Shown piece by piece: positions 42,467-50,637 of a DNA stretch of 61,513 nucleotides. The stretch covers positions 1 through 61,513 of the forward strand of contig NZ_FBWL01000153.1 in NCBI RefSeq assembly GCF_001517425.1, given 5' to 3'. Numbering within the stretch: the first letter of the stretch is position 1; the number at the start of each line of letters is the position of its first letter. A program made the translations under genes and the position numbers. The notes beneath the pieces were generated by a model. The model searched no databases. It was not told the origin of the DNA and saw only the letters and a program-made list of their open reading frames with translations. Source of the DNA: Clostridium sp. C105KSO13. GTDB taxonomy: Bacteria; Bacillota; Clostridia; Lachnospirales; Lachnospiraceae.

Positions 42467-44581
42467 TCATACCAGATGCTGCTTGACCAATAGGGTCATG
42501 TTCTTGGGCAAATTCTCCAGATTCGTAATATCCAGAAATCCATCTTGATAGATACGCTTAATCTGCTCTTTGTCTTCCCCAATCGCGGCAGCGAAGGTAA
42601 TGACACCTTTCTTTTCATATTCCTTTTTTATTCCACGCAGGTCTGCTTCCGCTTCTGTCCCGGAATAACCACAGTCTGCCGGCTGTCCATCAGAAATGAT
42701 GATCAGTAGTTTCTTCTTCTCCGGACGTTTTTCCAAATGCTCTGCTACAAAACGCAGGGCAGCGCCGTCCCGGTTTCCGCCTCTGGCACTCATATCCATA
42801 AGGCGGTAACAATCCTCTGTGTCTACGGAATCAAATTCTGCATAAGAATATAGTTCTACACCACGGTGCCCGGTAGAATGGCCGTAGATGGTGATAGGAA
42901 TCTGTAAGCGCCTGCAAAAATCGTAGAGCACGATGGCGGTCTTCCTTGCATGTGTGATGCGGTCACTCCAACCCATGGAGCCGCTCTCATCGACTAAAAG
43001 CCCGACCGCTAATTTCTGTTCATCCGATGGCAGGCGCGTTCTTGTAAAAATCGTACCATCTTCCCGGTGCAGTGTATGCATGTCCAGTCGTTTCCCCATC
43101 AGAAGATTCTTCTGCTTTCCTCCGTTTGCCTCATCTTGCAATAAGGGAAGAAGGGAACTCTGAAGACGCCTGGAAGCACGTAAGAGTGCCGGCGCTACGG
43201 ACTGGTATTGGGAAATCATTTCATTGGATACACTTGGCATCCGGTTGACGGTGACATGGATGCCCTGATGAGCGTTCCCATAGTGAATGTCATCCGCAGC
43301 CTTTTGCAATTCTTCCGTCAGCTCCTGTTGGTATTGTGTCTCTGCTTTTTCAGTGGCAATACCATTTAGGATGTCAAACAAATCCTTTGCGGCATTTTCA
43401 TACCCTGATCCGGCATACTGGGAATTGAAAGTAATTCCCGGATTATTCTCATCTAAAATAGTCGTCGTCTTTGCCAGGGCAATCCGTCCGCCCTCTTCCC
43501 GCAGGACTTCTGAAGCTTCGTTTAAGTCCTCTTGCCGGGTGTCAGGCGTCTTTGCATCCATAGGCGCGGTCTGGCCGGCATCGCATTTCCCTTTCTTTGC
43601 ATTGGTGGGCAGGTTTCCGCCTTTTCCGGTTGGAAGGGGCAGACCTCCTTTGATTTCTTTTTCCAATGTTTCAGCCAGAGATTCTCCTGCTTGTGTTTCA
43701 CTCGCTCGTTCCAACTCTTCCTTCGTTTTTTCAATGAGAGGTTTTAAGTACTGCCAAAGAATCACCAGTACATGGTTGGTTGCATGGAAACGGTCCTTGA
43801 TGTCATCGGAATACAGGGAGTCTTCCAGATAAGGGATACATTCCTCTAAATAGTCCAGATACGGACCTCTGTAGCCGGAGATGTTATTGATCGTTCCGGC
43901 TTTGCAATAGGCAATGATAAGGTTCGCCACAATAGAAAAATCATTGTAATTCTCGTCGAGTTGTTCCTGGATAGACGGAATCTGTTCAGAAAACCTTAAA
44001 TTATTCAGCTGGATTCCCTGCTTAAAGATACCCGGGAAAGCCTCACACATACGCGCTTCGATGTAGATATCCTCCACGATGTTGCTGATTGTGGATGCGC
44101 AGTGGGAAAGAGTCAGACAAGTAGCCTTATCCTTACTTTCTACGGCTTCCGTAATTTCCTCGATGTTTTTCTGGTACTGTACTTGTGCAAGGGATGGCAT
44201 GTCGGGATAGAATACCCCATGCGCCATATTATTCAGGTACAACCCAAGAGAAGTGAAGTCTGTGTATAACAGATGCCCCACCTCATGCCCGGTCAGGCCG
44301 GTCAGGCTCTGGGCACGCAGATAACGCGACGGGAAGCTTTGGGTGATTGAATTCGCAGCATTGCTGTGAATCTTGTAATTATCGGTATATGCAACATGTG
44401 CATGTTCGGAAGGTTCCCAGTCCATAATCACCTGCAGCCCGTTGCGGTAACGGCCGGTTGCTGACTTTGCTAAGGCAGTCTGGTATCTTTGAAATGCTGA
44501 AGACATAAAAAGTTCTTCATCTGTAATAGACGCTTCCTGCTCCCGGATCATTCGTTTTAATGTCTGCTGGTTGCTTTTCAT
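42467..44581 (-). CDS. Metallopeptidase-VWA protein (DUF2201/CobT-like)
   Basis: A 704-residue protein. The N-terminal half has an HExxH zinc motif (LTGHEVGHLLYTD; H99, E100, H103) with a possible third ligand in NIVEDIYIEARM. The C-terminal part is a von Willebrand A domain with an intact MIDAS (GLLVDESGSMGWSD, then ISDGQPAD). A Lys/Glu/Gly-rich linker joins them. Such proteins pair with MoxR-type AAA+ ATPases as chaperone or activation systems, and the MoxR-like gene lies one gene upstream. The start overlaps the XRE gene in ATGA, so translation is coupled. The target is unknown. Confidence 0.85.
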   Translation of the reverse strand: MKSNQQTLKRMIREQEASITDEELFMSSAFQRYQTALAKSATGRYRNGLQVIMDWEPSEHAHVAYTDNYKIHSNAANSITQSFPSRYLRAQSLTGLTGHEVGHLLYTDFTSLGLYLNNMAHGVFYPDMPSLAQVQYQKNIEEITEAVESKDKATCLTLSHCASTISNIVEDIYIEARMCEAFPGIFKQGIQLNNLRFSEQIPSIQEQLDENYNDFSIVANLIIAYCKAGTINNISGYRGPYLDYLEECIPYLEDSLYSDDIKDRFHATNHVLVILWQYLKPLIEKTKEELERASETQAGESLAETLEKEIKGGLPLPTGKGGNLPTNAKKGKCDAGQTAPMDAKTPDTRQEDLNEASEVLREEGGRIALAKTTTILDENNPGITFNSQYAGSGYENAAKDLFDILNGIATEKAETQYQQELTEELQKAADDIHYGNAHQGIHVTVNRMPSVSNEMISQYQSVAPALLRASRRLQSSLLPLLQDEANGGKQKNLLMGKRLDMHTLHREDGTIFTRTRLPSDEQKLAVGLLVDESGSMGWSDRITHARKTAIVLYDFCRRLQIPITIYGHSTGHRGVELYSYAEFDSVDTEDCYRLMDMSARGGNRDGAALRFVAEHLEKRPEKKKLLIIISDGQPADCGYSGTEAEADLRGIKKEYEKKGVITFAAAIGEDKEQIKRIYQDGFLDITNLENLPKNMTLLVKQHLV

Positions 44582-44841
44582 GGATTATTTGTCCTTTCAT
44601 ATAAGTGTTTGGTCAGTAATTCCTCTACCGTACATTCAAAATAGCCTGCAAGCATAAAAACCGCATAGGCGGAAGGGGAAGTGTGACCGGATTCGTAATT
44701 TAGAATTGTTTTCGCGGGGAGGTTTAGGATTCGCGCCAGCGCCTTCTGGGAAATCCGTTTACTGCGGGATTTACGCAGGTAACGAAGGTTGCCTGCAAGC
44801 GTTTGGCACATGTCCGCCTCCGTAATTCGGTAGTGGCACAT
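44578..44841 (-). CDS. XRE-family HTH regulator between the MoxR and VWA genes
   Basis: An 87-residue Cro/CI-type protein (ISQKALARILNLPAKTILNYES, residues about 30-51; C-terminal FECTVEELLTKHL). The ATG at 44841 follows GGAGG, and the long N-terminal extension of the open frame is discarded. It overlaps the VWA start by 4 bases and follows MoxR by 13 bases. A repressor wedged inside the MoxR-VWA unit suggests autoregulation of that unit. Confidence 0.82.
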   Translation of the reverse strand: MCHYRITEADMCQTLAGNLRYLRKSRSKRISQKALARILNLPAKTILNYESGHTSPSAYAVFMLAGYFECTVEELLTKHLYERTNNP

Positions 44842-44854
44842 ACAAATACCTCCA

Positions 44855-46669
44855 TCAGGCGGCGAGTACGGTATCCAGACAGCTTCCTTCCACCTCACTG
44901 CGGCTGTCCGGGTCAGCGGAAACCGAGGAGAGGATGGTATAGCGTGCAGCTTCGTGGATATCACCGCAAATCATAAACGATTGGACCCAGGAAGTAAGTT
45001 CCCGGACTCCACAGCACCCATCGGTAATCAGATTCTCCTTACAGTAACTGGAGATGGATTTGACAATCCGTGCCATAGTTCGTACCGTTGCCTTATCTGA
45101 ACATCCGGTAACACCAAGCACCCGTTCTATCAGGGTCTCCTCATCCGGTTCTTCCAAATCAATGACAAGGTTCATTCTGGAGATGACAGACTGGTTCATC
45201 TGCTTGCAGCCTGCATAATCATTGTTGGTCGTCACCACAATCATAGTATCTGGATGACGCGTTACGATTTCCCCATTGGGAAGAAACACGCTGTTACACC
45301 GGTCCAGCAAAGAATTCAGACCTACAAGCACGCCCGGGTTTGCAATGACGGTGGGTTCCTGGATTTCTATCACGTATCCGTTTCGGATGGCTTCCACCAG
45401 GGGTGTATCCACATATTTGAAGTTCTGCCGCGAGGTTTCGTTGGCATAATGTGTATGCATTTCCGCAGCAATCACATCAATCAGCTTCTGGTATACGTCA
45501 TCTTCAGAGACAGTTTCCTCATAAATGCCGGTAAGTTTCTGATAAGCAGTAGAGGGATCCAATGCAATGTCCTGGAATGTAGGATATGTATGCCGCAGCT
45601 GTGTCATTTTTCCGTCCACATCCGGTAAAATCTGCCCCAGCAGGTCGAAAATCTCCGTGTTTGCAGAGCAGGTGATGCACCGGTAGGGAAGGTGTAATCC
45701 GGCAGCAATGGCTTTGGAACCTTCCGTCTTGCCTGTCCCGGAGGGACCACGCAGGAGGAAGTTTCGCATCGGCTGCACGGAAGCGGTTGTCAATTTTGCA
45801 TGTTCACAGATACGCTTAATCTCCTCTGGAATTACATACCAGGGGGGAAGCGGCGGGACCGTGAGTTCTTCTTCTGGAGTTAATGTCCGGGTATCAGACA
45901 GGATGTATTTGCTGACAAAATCTTCAGATGCAATGGTGACGGCTGCTTTTTTCAATGCAGCCCCAGGCTTAACCACCTGCAGGTCACCATGGATGACGTT
46001 GGTTGGCGCATAAATACCTTTTTGGATATTAAAGGGCTTTAGTACAGGGATTACGCCGTTTGCAGGGAGATCTGTCTTGATTCCGCCTACAGGGAGGCTG
46101 TCCCCATACCGGATCCGCCGGTACAGATTGTCACAGAGTACAGCGGCTGTTTTTGCGGCCTCTTCCGTGTCTGTAAATCCATCATCCCGGTATTCCTTTA
46201 ATTTCTGGTAATACTCATTAAATTCATCATCCGCCATTGCGATAGGGAGCAGCGTAAACAGAAGTGCTGCGCCGCTGTTCTCGTTCTCTTTCAACACATA
46301 CTTTTCAGGGGTACTGTCTACATCCGGCGGCATGGTATAGCGTCCGGCAGTAAATTTACCATTCATCCGGTTATAAACCACCACATGTAGTTCCCCGGTC
46401 TTACTGGGATATTCTGCAATGGTGAAGTTGTTGTTCTGGCTGCCGATGGCACCGAGTTCCTCCGGCGTTTTGGCACCGGACGGTGCTTCGAGTTCCATAT
46501 AGGCAAGCAGTGCCCTCAGTGTTGACGCGTGGAGGGTGGATTTCTTCTGTGGCTGGTTGCAATACTTGGAATAGACATCCTTAAAGACCGGATCATCGGT
46601 GTAATCCTCAAATGGCTCCGGCAGCTTTCTGCGGAATGTCCAGTTATCTACTAATTTATAGTTGGCCAT
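44855..46669 (-). CDS. MoxR-type AAA+ ATPase
   Basis: A 604-residue protein. The C-terminal half is an AAA+ module: Walker A LLRGPSGTGKTEG near residue 325, a Walker B-like VIEIQEPTVI, sensor 1 IVVTTNND, and an arginine-bearing VISRMNLVIDL. The N-terminal 300 residues (TFRRKLPEPFEDYTDDPVF...) match no domain I know and may be a substrate adaptor. The ATG at 46669 has AAGGAGG 8 bases upstream. It probably remodels a target together with the VWA protein, as in other MoxR-VWA pairs. Confidence 0.85.
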   Translation of the reverse strand: MANYKLVDNWTFRRKLPEPFEDYTDDPVFKDVYSKYCNQPQKKSTLHASTLRALLAYMELEAPSGAKTPEELGAIGSQNNNFTIAEYPSKTGELHVVVYNRMNGKFTAGRYTMPPDVDSTPEKYVLKENENSGAALLFTLLPIAMADDEFNEYYQKLKEYRDDGFTDTEEAAKTAAVLCDNLYRRIRYGDSLPVGGIKTDLPANGVIPVLKPFNIQKGIYAPTNVIHGDLQVVKPGAALKKAAVTIASEDFVSKYILSDTRTLTPEEELTVPPLPPWYVIPEEIKRICEHAKLTTASVQPMRNFLLRGPSGTGKTEGSKAIAAGLHLPYRCITCSANTEIFDLLGQILPDVDGKMTQLRHTYPTFQDIALDPSTAYQKLTGIYEETVSEDDVYQKLIDVIAAEMHTHYANETSRQNFKYVDTPLVEAIRNGYVIEIQEPTVIANPGVLVGLNSLLDRCNSVFLPNGEIVTRHPDTMIVVTTNNDYAGCKQMNQSVISRMNLVIDLEEPDEETLIERVLGVTGCSDKATVRTMARIVKSISSYCKENLITDGCCGVRELTSWVQSFMICGDIHEAARYTILSSVSADPDSRSEVEGSCLDTVLAA

Positions 46670-46682
46670 ATCCATTTCCTCC

Positions 46683-47459
46683 TTATGAATTCCAGGATAA
46701 TTCCAGCGCCTGTTCGGTTTCCTTGACATCCAGTTCGTCATGGATAAAGATATCGCTAAGCGCTGCCCAGTAATTTCTGGGAGGAAAGTGTTCAAAGGTT
46801 CCTTTGACTTCCTGAGTATTTCCGTTCTGGATATAAATTTCCCCTTTTTCATTGATATACAGCTTCTGATGTCCTCTGGCCTGCAGTTCGCCTACCAGAT
46901 TGGTTAAGAGCGGACGTCCGATTAAGGTATACCAGGATTCGGGATCCACCTGTGGTGTCTGTGATTCCCCTGTTTTTGCTGCCCTGCCTTTTAAGGCTTC
47001 GATGGTCATCATCTGGATGACAAGATTACCAAACTGGTCCATCCGTACTTCGGCAAAATTGTAATCCTTTGTGTCGGTTGTCCGTATTCGCAGGGGTTTT
47101 CCTGCCAGTAGCCGGTCTACACTTGGACGCTTTGAGAAGTCCCAGGTGGCTTCCGGATAAGCAGATTTCAGTTTCCCGGTAATCTGGTAACTGATCTGCC
47201 TCCAGAGCAGGGTTTCCATGTCGGTCACAGGCTCTGCTTCGTCAGAGCCAGAGCAAGGTGTTATCTTCCGCCGCTTCCACACCTTTGGCAGGCGGGAGAG
47301 TAGAGGGAGAAGGAACATCCATACGGTTACGATAATCCCGATGGCAGCGATTGCAGCAATCAGATATCGGTTCGTGCTTTTCGGAAGAAAAAGTGCTGCT
47401 ACAAACAGCAAAGCCACGATAAATCTTAAAAATTTCATGCCATTCTTTTGCATATTCAT
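46683..47459 (-). CDS. Membrane protein with two N-terminal helices, function unknown
   Basis: A 258-residue protein with two membrane segments (FIVALLFVAALFL and YLIAAIAAIGIIVTVWMFLL, within residues 8-55) and a cytoplasmic soluble domain. No known family is recognised. The ATG at 47459 is chosen because AGAAAGG lies 9 bases upstream; other in-frame ATG codons precede it. It is 13 bases upstream of the MoxR gene, so it may anchor the MoxR-VWA system at the membrane; this is inference. Confidence 0.65.
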   Translation of the reverse strand: MNMQKNGMKFLRFIVALLFVAALFLPKSTNRYLIAAIAAIGIIVTVWMFLLPLLSRLPKVWKRRKITPCSGSDEAEPVTDMETLLWRQISYQITGKLKSAYPEATWDFSKRPSVDRLLAGKPLRIRTTDTKDYNFAEVRMDQFGNLVIQMMTIEALKGRAAKTGESQTPQVDPESWYTLIGRPLLTNLVGELQARGHQKLYINEKGEIYIQNGNTQEVKGTFEHFPPRNYWAALSDIFIHDELDVKETEQALELSWNS

Positions 47460-47480
47460 TTGATCCATCCTTTCTGAAAC

Positions 47481-47528
47481 AAAAAAGAGGAATTGCATAA
47501 TCAAATATTTGATAGGATGCAATTCCTC
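47481..47528 (-). terminator. Terminator after ssb
   Basis: GAGGAATTGCAT (47487-47498) pairs perfectly with ATGCAATTCCTC (47517-47528). An inner TCAAATATTTGA palindrome lies in the loop, and a T-run follows on the minus strand. Confidence 0.7.
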
Positions 47529-47568
47529 AACGGTAAGTTTTTACTTAAGTACATATGGTGCTTGGGTA

Positions 47569-48219
47569 TTAGGAAAATGGAAGCTGGCCTGCCTGATTTT
47601 CCGGAACATTGGTAAATCCGTTGTTCCCATAACCATTTCCGGCGGGCATACCATTATAGTTTGGCGGCGCCTGGTTTGGGGTCTGGTAACCTGGCTGTGC
47701 CGGTACCCCTGCGCCCATATTTGCTGCAGGCATATTGGGATAACCGCCATTTGGTGCGCCGGAATAGCCGCCGTTTGGCATTCCCTGATTCGGGTAACCG
47801 CCACCCTGTGGAGCTGCGCCTCCTTGATTGTACTGCTGGGCATTCCCGTTCTGGGCATACCCGCCATTTGCACCCGAAGCATTCTCCGGTCTGCTGGAAG
47901 GCAGGAACTGCCAGTCCTTGACATTTAATTTTGCGTTGATACCTGGTTTTCCTGCATTTGCCCCATTCTGGTGAATGAAGGGGTGAAGTTCTAAGTCTCC
48001 ATATACATGCAGGCAACTCTTGGTAGTTACCTTGGCTTTGACAAGACGCTGTGCTAAGAACTTATTGAAATGACATTCAAAGTACAGGGGCTCGTCTCCA
48101 TTCTGGCCTCTCTGGCTGGTTGCTATGCTTAGATTACAGTACTCGGTCCCCGAATTCTGTGCTTTCTGCATAGCTGGTTCTTGAGTTGGTCTTCCAAACA
48201 CATGAACAATTGCTGACAT
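47569..48219 (-). CDS. ssb: Single-stranded DNA-binding protein (element-encoded)
   Basis: A 216-residue SSB. The OB-fold N-domain (about 1-110) has VHVFGRPTQEPAM, CNLSIATSQRG and LHVYGDLELHPF. A long Gly/Asn/Pro/Gln-rich linker follows (about 120-205), and the C-terminal tip ends GQLPFS, close to the partner-binding DDLPF of SSBs. Such proteins protect single strands during transfer. The ATG at 48219 follows AAGGAG; the longer open frame from 48297 is discarded. A promoter, a mini-ORF and a terminator in the leader suggest attenuation control. Confidence 0.85.
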   Translation of the reverse strand: MSAIVHVFGRPTQEPAMQKAQNSGTEYCNLSIATSQRGQNGDEPLYFECHFNKFLAQRLVKAKVTTKSCLHVYGDLELHPFIHQNGANAGKPGINAKLNVKDWQFLPSSRPENASGANGGYAQNGNAQQYNQGGAAPQGGGYPNQGMPNGGYSGAPNGGYPNMPAANMGAGVPAQPGYQTPNQAPPNYNGMPAGNGYGNNGFTNVPENQAGQLPFS

Positions 48220-48341
48220 AAAAACTCCTTTCTGCCTCTTTGGGCTGAAACATGATAAATAGTGATAAATAAAAAAAGTGCCATTACGAAACCGCATAAT
48301 ACGGCTATCATAATGACACTAATTTCCAACTTAAACAGCAT
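48129..48341 (-). CDS. Possible hydrophobic leader peptide ahead of ssb
   Basis: A small frame opening MLFKLEISVIMIAVLCGF with AGGA just upstream, giving a membrane-spanning peptide whose frame runs into ssb in another register. It spans the terminator hairpin at 48270-48320. Translation through it would melt the hairpin, so it may be a control peptide. Evidence is only its length, its hydrophobic run and its position. Confidence 0.3.
   Translation of the reverse strand: MLFKLEISVIMIAVLCGFVMALFLFITIYHVSAQRGRKEFLCQQLFMCLEDQLKNQLCRKHRIRGPSTVI
48270..48320 (-). terminator. Terminator/attenuator in the ssb leader
   Basis: AGTGCCATTA (48277-48286) pairs with TAATGACACT (48311-48320), including G-U pairs, with further pairing inside (ACCG/CGGC). 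A TTTTTTT run follows on the minus strand. It lies between the promoter at 48408 and ssb. Confidence 0.65.
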
Positions 48342-48407
48342 GTGCATCCTGGATGAATGGTCCAGACTCCCGGTTCGGGAATTGCACAAAAACTCAAATA
48401 CAATATT

Positions 48408-48436
48408 ATATTACCACAAGATATGGTTATAGTCAA
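48408..48436 (-). promoter_or_regulatory. Sigma-A promoter of the ssb transcript
   Basis: On the minus strand TTGACT (48431-48436) and TAATAT (48408-48413) are 17 bases apart. The leader to the ssb start is about 180 bases. Confidence 0.7.
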
Positions 48437-48533
48437 ATAAAAACACACTACATATAGTTTACTTGGCACGATGCGTGGATGAAAGAGGAATTATGATAAA
48501 GGGTGTGCAAAGGTTTTGAGAAACAAAATAAAC

Positions 48534-48573
48534 TATAAAATCGGCAATAATTAAAAAAAGTGCCGATTTTATA
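48534..48573. promoter_or_regulatory. Operator 1 upstream of the AbiE-type pair
   Basis: TATAAAATCGGCA (48534-48546) and TGCCGATTTTATA (48561-48573) are a perfect 13-base inverted repeat around a 14-base A-rich spacer, just upstream of the -35 box at 48580. Confidence 0.65.
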
Positions 48574-48579
48574 ATTGCG

Positions 48580-48608
48580 TTGATTTTATCCATAAAATGA
48601 GATATACT
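48580..48608 (+). promoter_or_regulatory. Sigma-A promoter of the AbiE-type pair
   Basis: TTGATT (48580-48585) and TATACT (48603-48608) are 17 bases apart and lie between the two operators. Confidence 0.7.
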
Positions 48609-48620
48609 GTTATTAGAAGT

Positions 48621-48646
48621 TTGGCAAAAAAATAAAAAAGTGCCGG
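48621..48646. promoter_or_regulatory. Operator 2 upstream of the AbiE-type pair
   Basis: TTGGCA (48621-48626) and TGCCGG (48641-48646) repeat the GGCA-N14-TGCC core of operator 1 with the same 14-base A-rich spacer. It lies downstream of the -10 box, where bound antitoxin would block transcription. Confidence 0.55.
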
Positions 48647-48667
48647 TTTGATAAAGAAGGTGATTAA

Positions 48668-49402
48668 ATGGATATGAAAACAGCAATCAATAAGATTCCT
48701 GTGGGAGAGGTGTTTGGGAAGCAGTTGTTCCGAGAGGTTGTCCGCCAGTTGAATCCTGATTATACGGAGTGCTCGATTAACTGGCTGTTAGGGAAATTAA
48801 AAAATGAAAATAAAATCATGACAGTTGGAAAAGGAAAATACATCCGTATAGAGGAGGGGAAAAGGAAGATACATTATACTTACCAGCATAGTCGGGAATA
48901 TTATGAGATTGAGAGGCACATCGAAGAGAATTATCCGTTGGTAGTCTTTCAGATGTGGGAATTGATACAACTAAATGAGTTCGTGAATCATCAGATTGCA
49001 AAGAACATTATTTTTGTGGATGTGGAAAATATGTTGGAAGAGTCGGTATTTGACCTGCTTCATATGCGTTACCCTTATACGCTTTTTATGCCAACAGAGG
49101 AACAATTTTACAGGCACAGAGGGGCAGAGGATACTGTGGTCGTGCAAAGACTGGTTTCAGAAGCCCCAAGACCGGAGGAAGCACATTCCAGCCCACTGGA
49201 AAAACTGTTGGTAGACCTTTTTACTTCCAAATTGACAGGAAACCTGATAGAGCGCTATGAATACAAAGCAATCTGTGAAGATATGTTTGAAAAATACGTC
49301 ATTGATGAGACAAAACTATTCCGGTATGCAAGAAGGAGACATGTGGAAGATGATATACGAAATTATATAAAGGAGAATACTGGTATCAGACTATCTGTCT
49401 GA
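48668..49402 (+). CDS. AbiEi-like antitoxin (DUF6577 type)
   Basis: A 244-residue protein. The N-terminal winged helix (about 1-65; VGEVFGKQLFREVV, INWLLGKLKNENKIMTVGKG) resembles the DNA-binding part of AbiEi antitoxins, and the rest is a DUF6577-like domain. It would repress its own promoter through the paired GGCA-N14-TGCC sites and neutralise the nucleotidyltransferase toxin made from the next gene, 33 bases downstream. AAGGTG lies 6 bases before the ATG. Confidence 0.75.
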   Translation: MDMKTAINKIPVGEVFGKQLFREVVRQLNPDYTECSINWLLGKLKNENKIMTVGKGKYIRIEEGKRKIHYTYQHSREYYEIERHIEENYPLVVFQMWELIQLNEFVNHQIAKNIIFVDVENMLEESVFDLLHMRYPYTLFMPTEEQFYRHRGAEDTVVVQRLVSEAPRPEEAHSSPLEKLLVDLFTSKLTGNLIERYEYKAICEDMFEKYVIDETKLFRYARRRHVEDDIRNYIKENTGIRLSV

Positions 49403-49435
49403 TATGATAGAGAAAATTACAAAAGGGGAAAACAT

Positions 49436-50476
49436 ATGCTATCAAAAGAAAATTATACGTTGGAACACATCATGCGATTACGCGAAAATAATAGAAAAGA
49501 TCCCAGTTTGTTGGAACGGGTGATGTATGCTTTTGGATTATTGGAGGCGATTGCAAAGGTAGGTATGCCTTTCATATTTAAGGGAGGAACCTGCCTGATG
49601 CTGTTAACGGAACAGCCCAAAAGGCTTTCGACAGATATAGATATTCTTGTTGAGCCGGGGACAGATATCGAATTCTATATAGCGGAAGCGTCAAAGATAT
49701 TTCCGTTTCGCAGATATGAGGAGCAGACAAGAATTGGAAAAAATCGTATTGAGAAAAGACATTTCAAATTTATATATGACTCACCAATCCAGAGGGGAGA
49801 ATTTTATATTCTTCTGGATGTAGTATTTGCCAAAAGTCCATATATACAGACCATACAGACAGAAATAAAAAATGAACTTCTTATAGTTGAAAACGAAAAA
49901 GTACTGGTTACTGTACCGACAGCAGACTGCATCTTGGGGGATAAACTGACTGCTTTTGCACCCCATACAACGGGAATCCATTTTGGCATCAATAAAGAAT
50001 TGGAGATTATGAAACAGCTTTATGATGTTGCAATGCTTACTGACGTCATGACAAATCAGGAAAATACATTCCAGACATATTGTAAGGCAGTGAAAGAAGA
50101 GACTGCTTACAGAGGAATATCCAGTACATGGGAAGAGGTGCTTAATGATACAATCAGCAGCGCTGCTTGTATTATTGGAAAAGGGGCATTGCAGTCGGAA
50201 GAATATCCGTTGTACATAAAAGGGATTCGTTCTCTGGACAGTCATGTTCTCGGGGCAAAATACAGTGGGGAGATAGCAGCGCATCATGCATGTAAGGTCA
50301 TGTATTTGGCGGCCTGCTTACTGACAGGACAGGAATACCAGAGAATCGAACATCCAGAAGCATATATAGATGCAAGTATCGCAAAGACAAAATACAAAAA
50401 GCTTGCCTACATAAGAAAGCAGAAATTAGAAGCATATGGCTATTTGGTCGAAGCGGTACGGCTCTTAGATGCATAG
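49436..50476 (+). CDS. AbiEii/AbiGii-type nucleotidyltransferase toxin
   Basis: A 346-residue protein of the AbiEii family. It has the nucleotidyltransferase signature FKGGTCLMLLTE followed by RLSTDIDILV (Gly-Gly and Asp-x-Asp) at residues about 43-72. Related toxins (type IV systems) modify RNAs such as tRNA and cause phage abortive infection. It is cotranscribed with the AbiEi-like gene upstream. AAAGGGG precedes the ATG. It may stabilise the element or defend the host. Confidence 0.85.
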   Translation: MLSKENYTLEHIMRLRENNRKDPSLLERVMYAFGLLEAIAKVGMPFIFKGGTCLMLLTEQPKRLSTDIDILVEPGTDIEFYIAEASKIFPFRRYEEQTRIGKNRIEKRHFKFIYDSPIQRGEFYILLDVVFAKSPYIQTIQTEIKNELLIVENEKVLVTVPTADCILGDKLTAFAPHTTGIHFGINKELEIMKQLYDVAMLTDVMTNQENTFQTYCKAVKEETAYRGISSTWEEVLNDTISSAACIIGKGALQSEEYPLYIKGIRSLDSHVLGAKYSGEIAAHHACKVMYLAACLLTGQEYQRIEHPEAYIDASIAKTKYKKLAYIRKQKLEAYGYLVEAVRLLDA

Positions 50477-50637
50477 ACATTGCAGAGCTATTTGAAAATA
50501 ATAAGAAAAGCCTATAGTTCGCATATAACCCAGCGAATTCCTGTACCTATTGCAGAAATTCACTGGGGTTTGCTGTACATCTGGTGGAGTACGCTTCTAA
50601 CTGGTACAAAGCTAGAATCAGACTATTTTATCTAACC

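Noticed and set aside
43287-43832. A 181-codon plus-strand frame inside the VWA gene
   Set aside because: Ser/Phe-rich composition typical of an antisense shadow; the minus strand has the real motifs.
50477-50637. A small gene in the gap after the AbiEii toxin
   Set aside because: No frame with a start signal of useful length was seen; the stretch appears non-coding.
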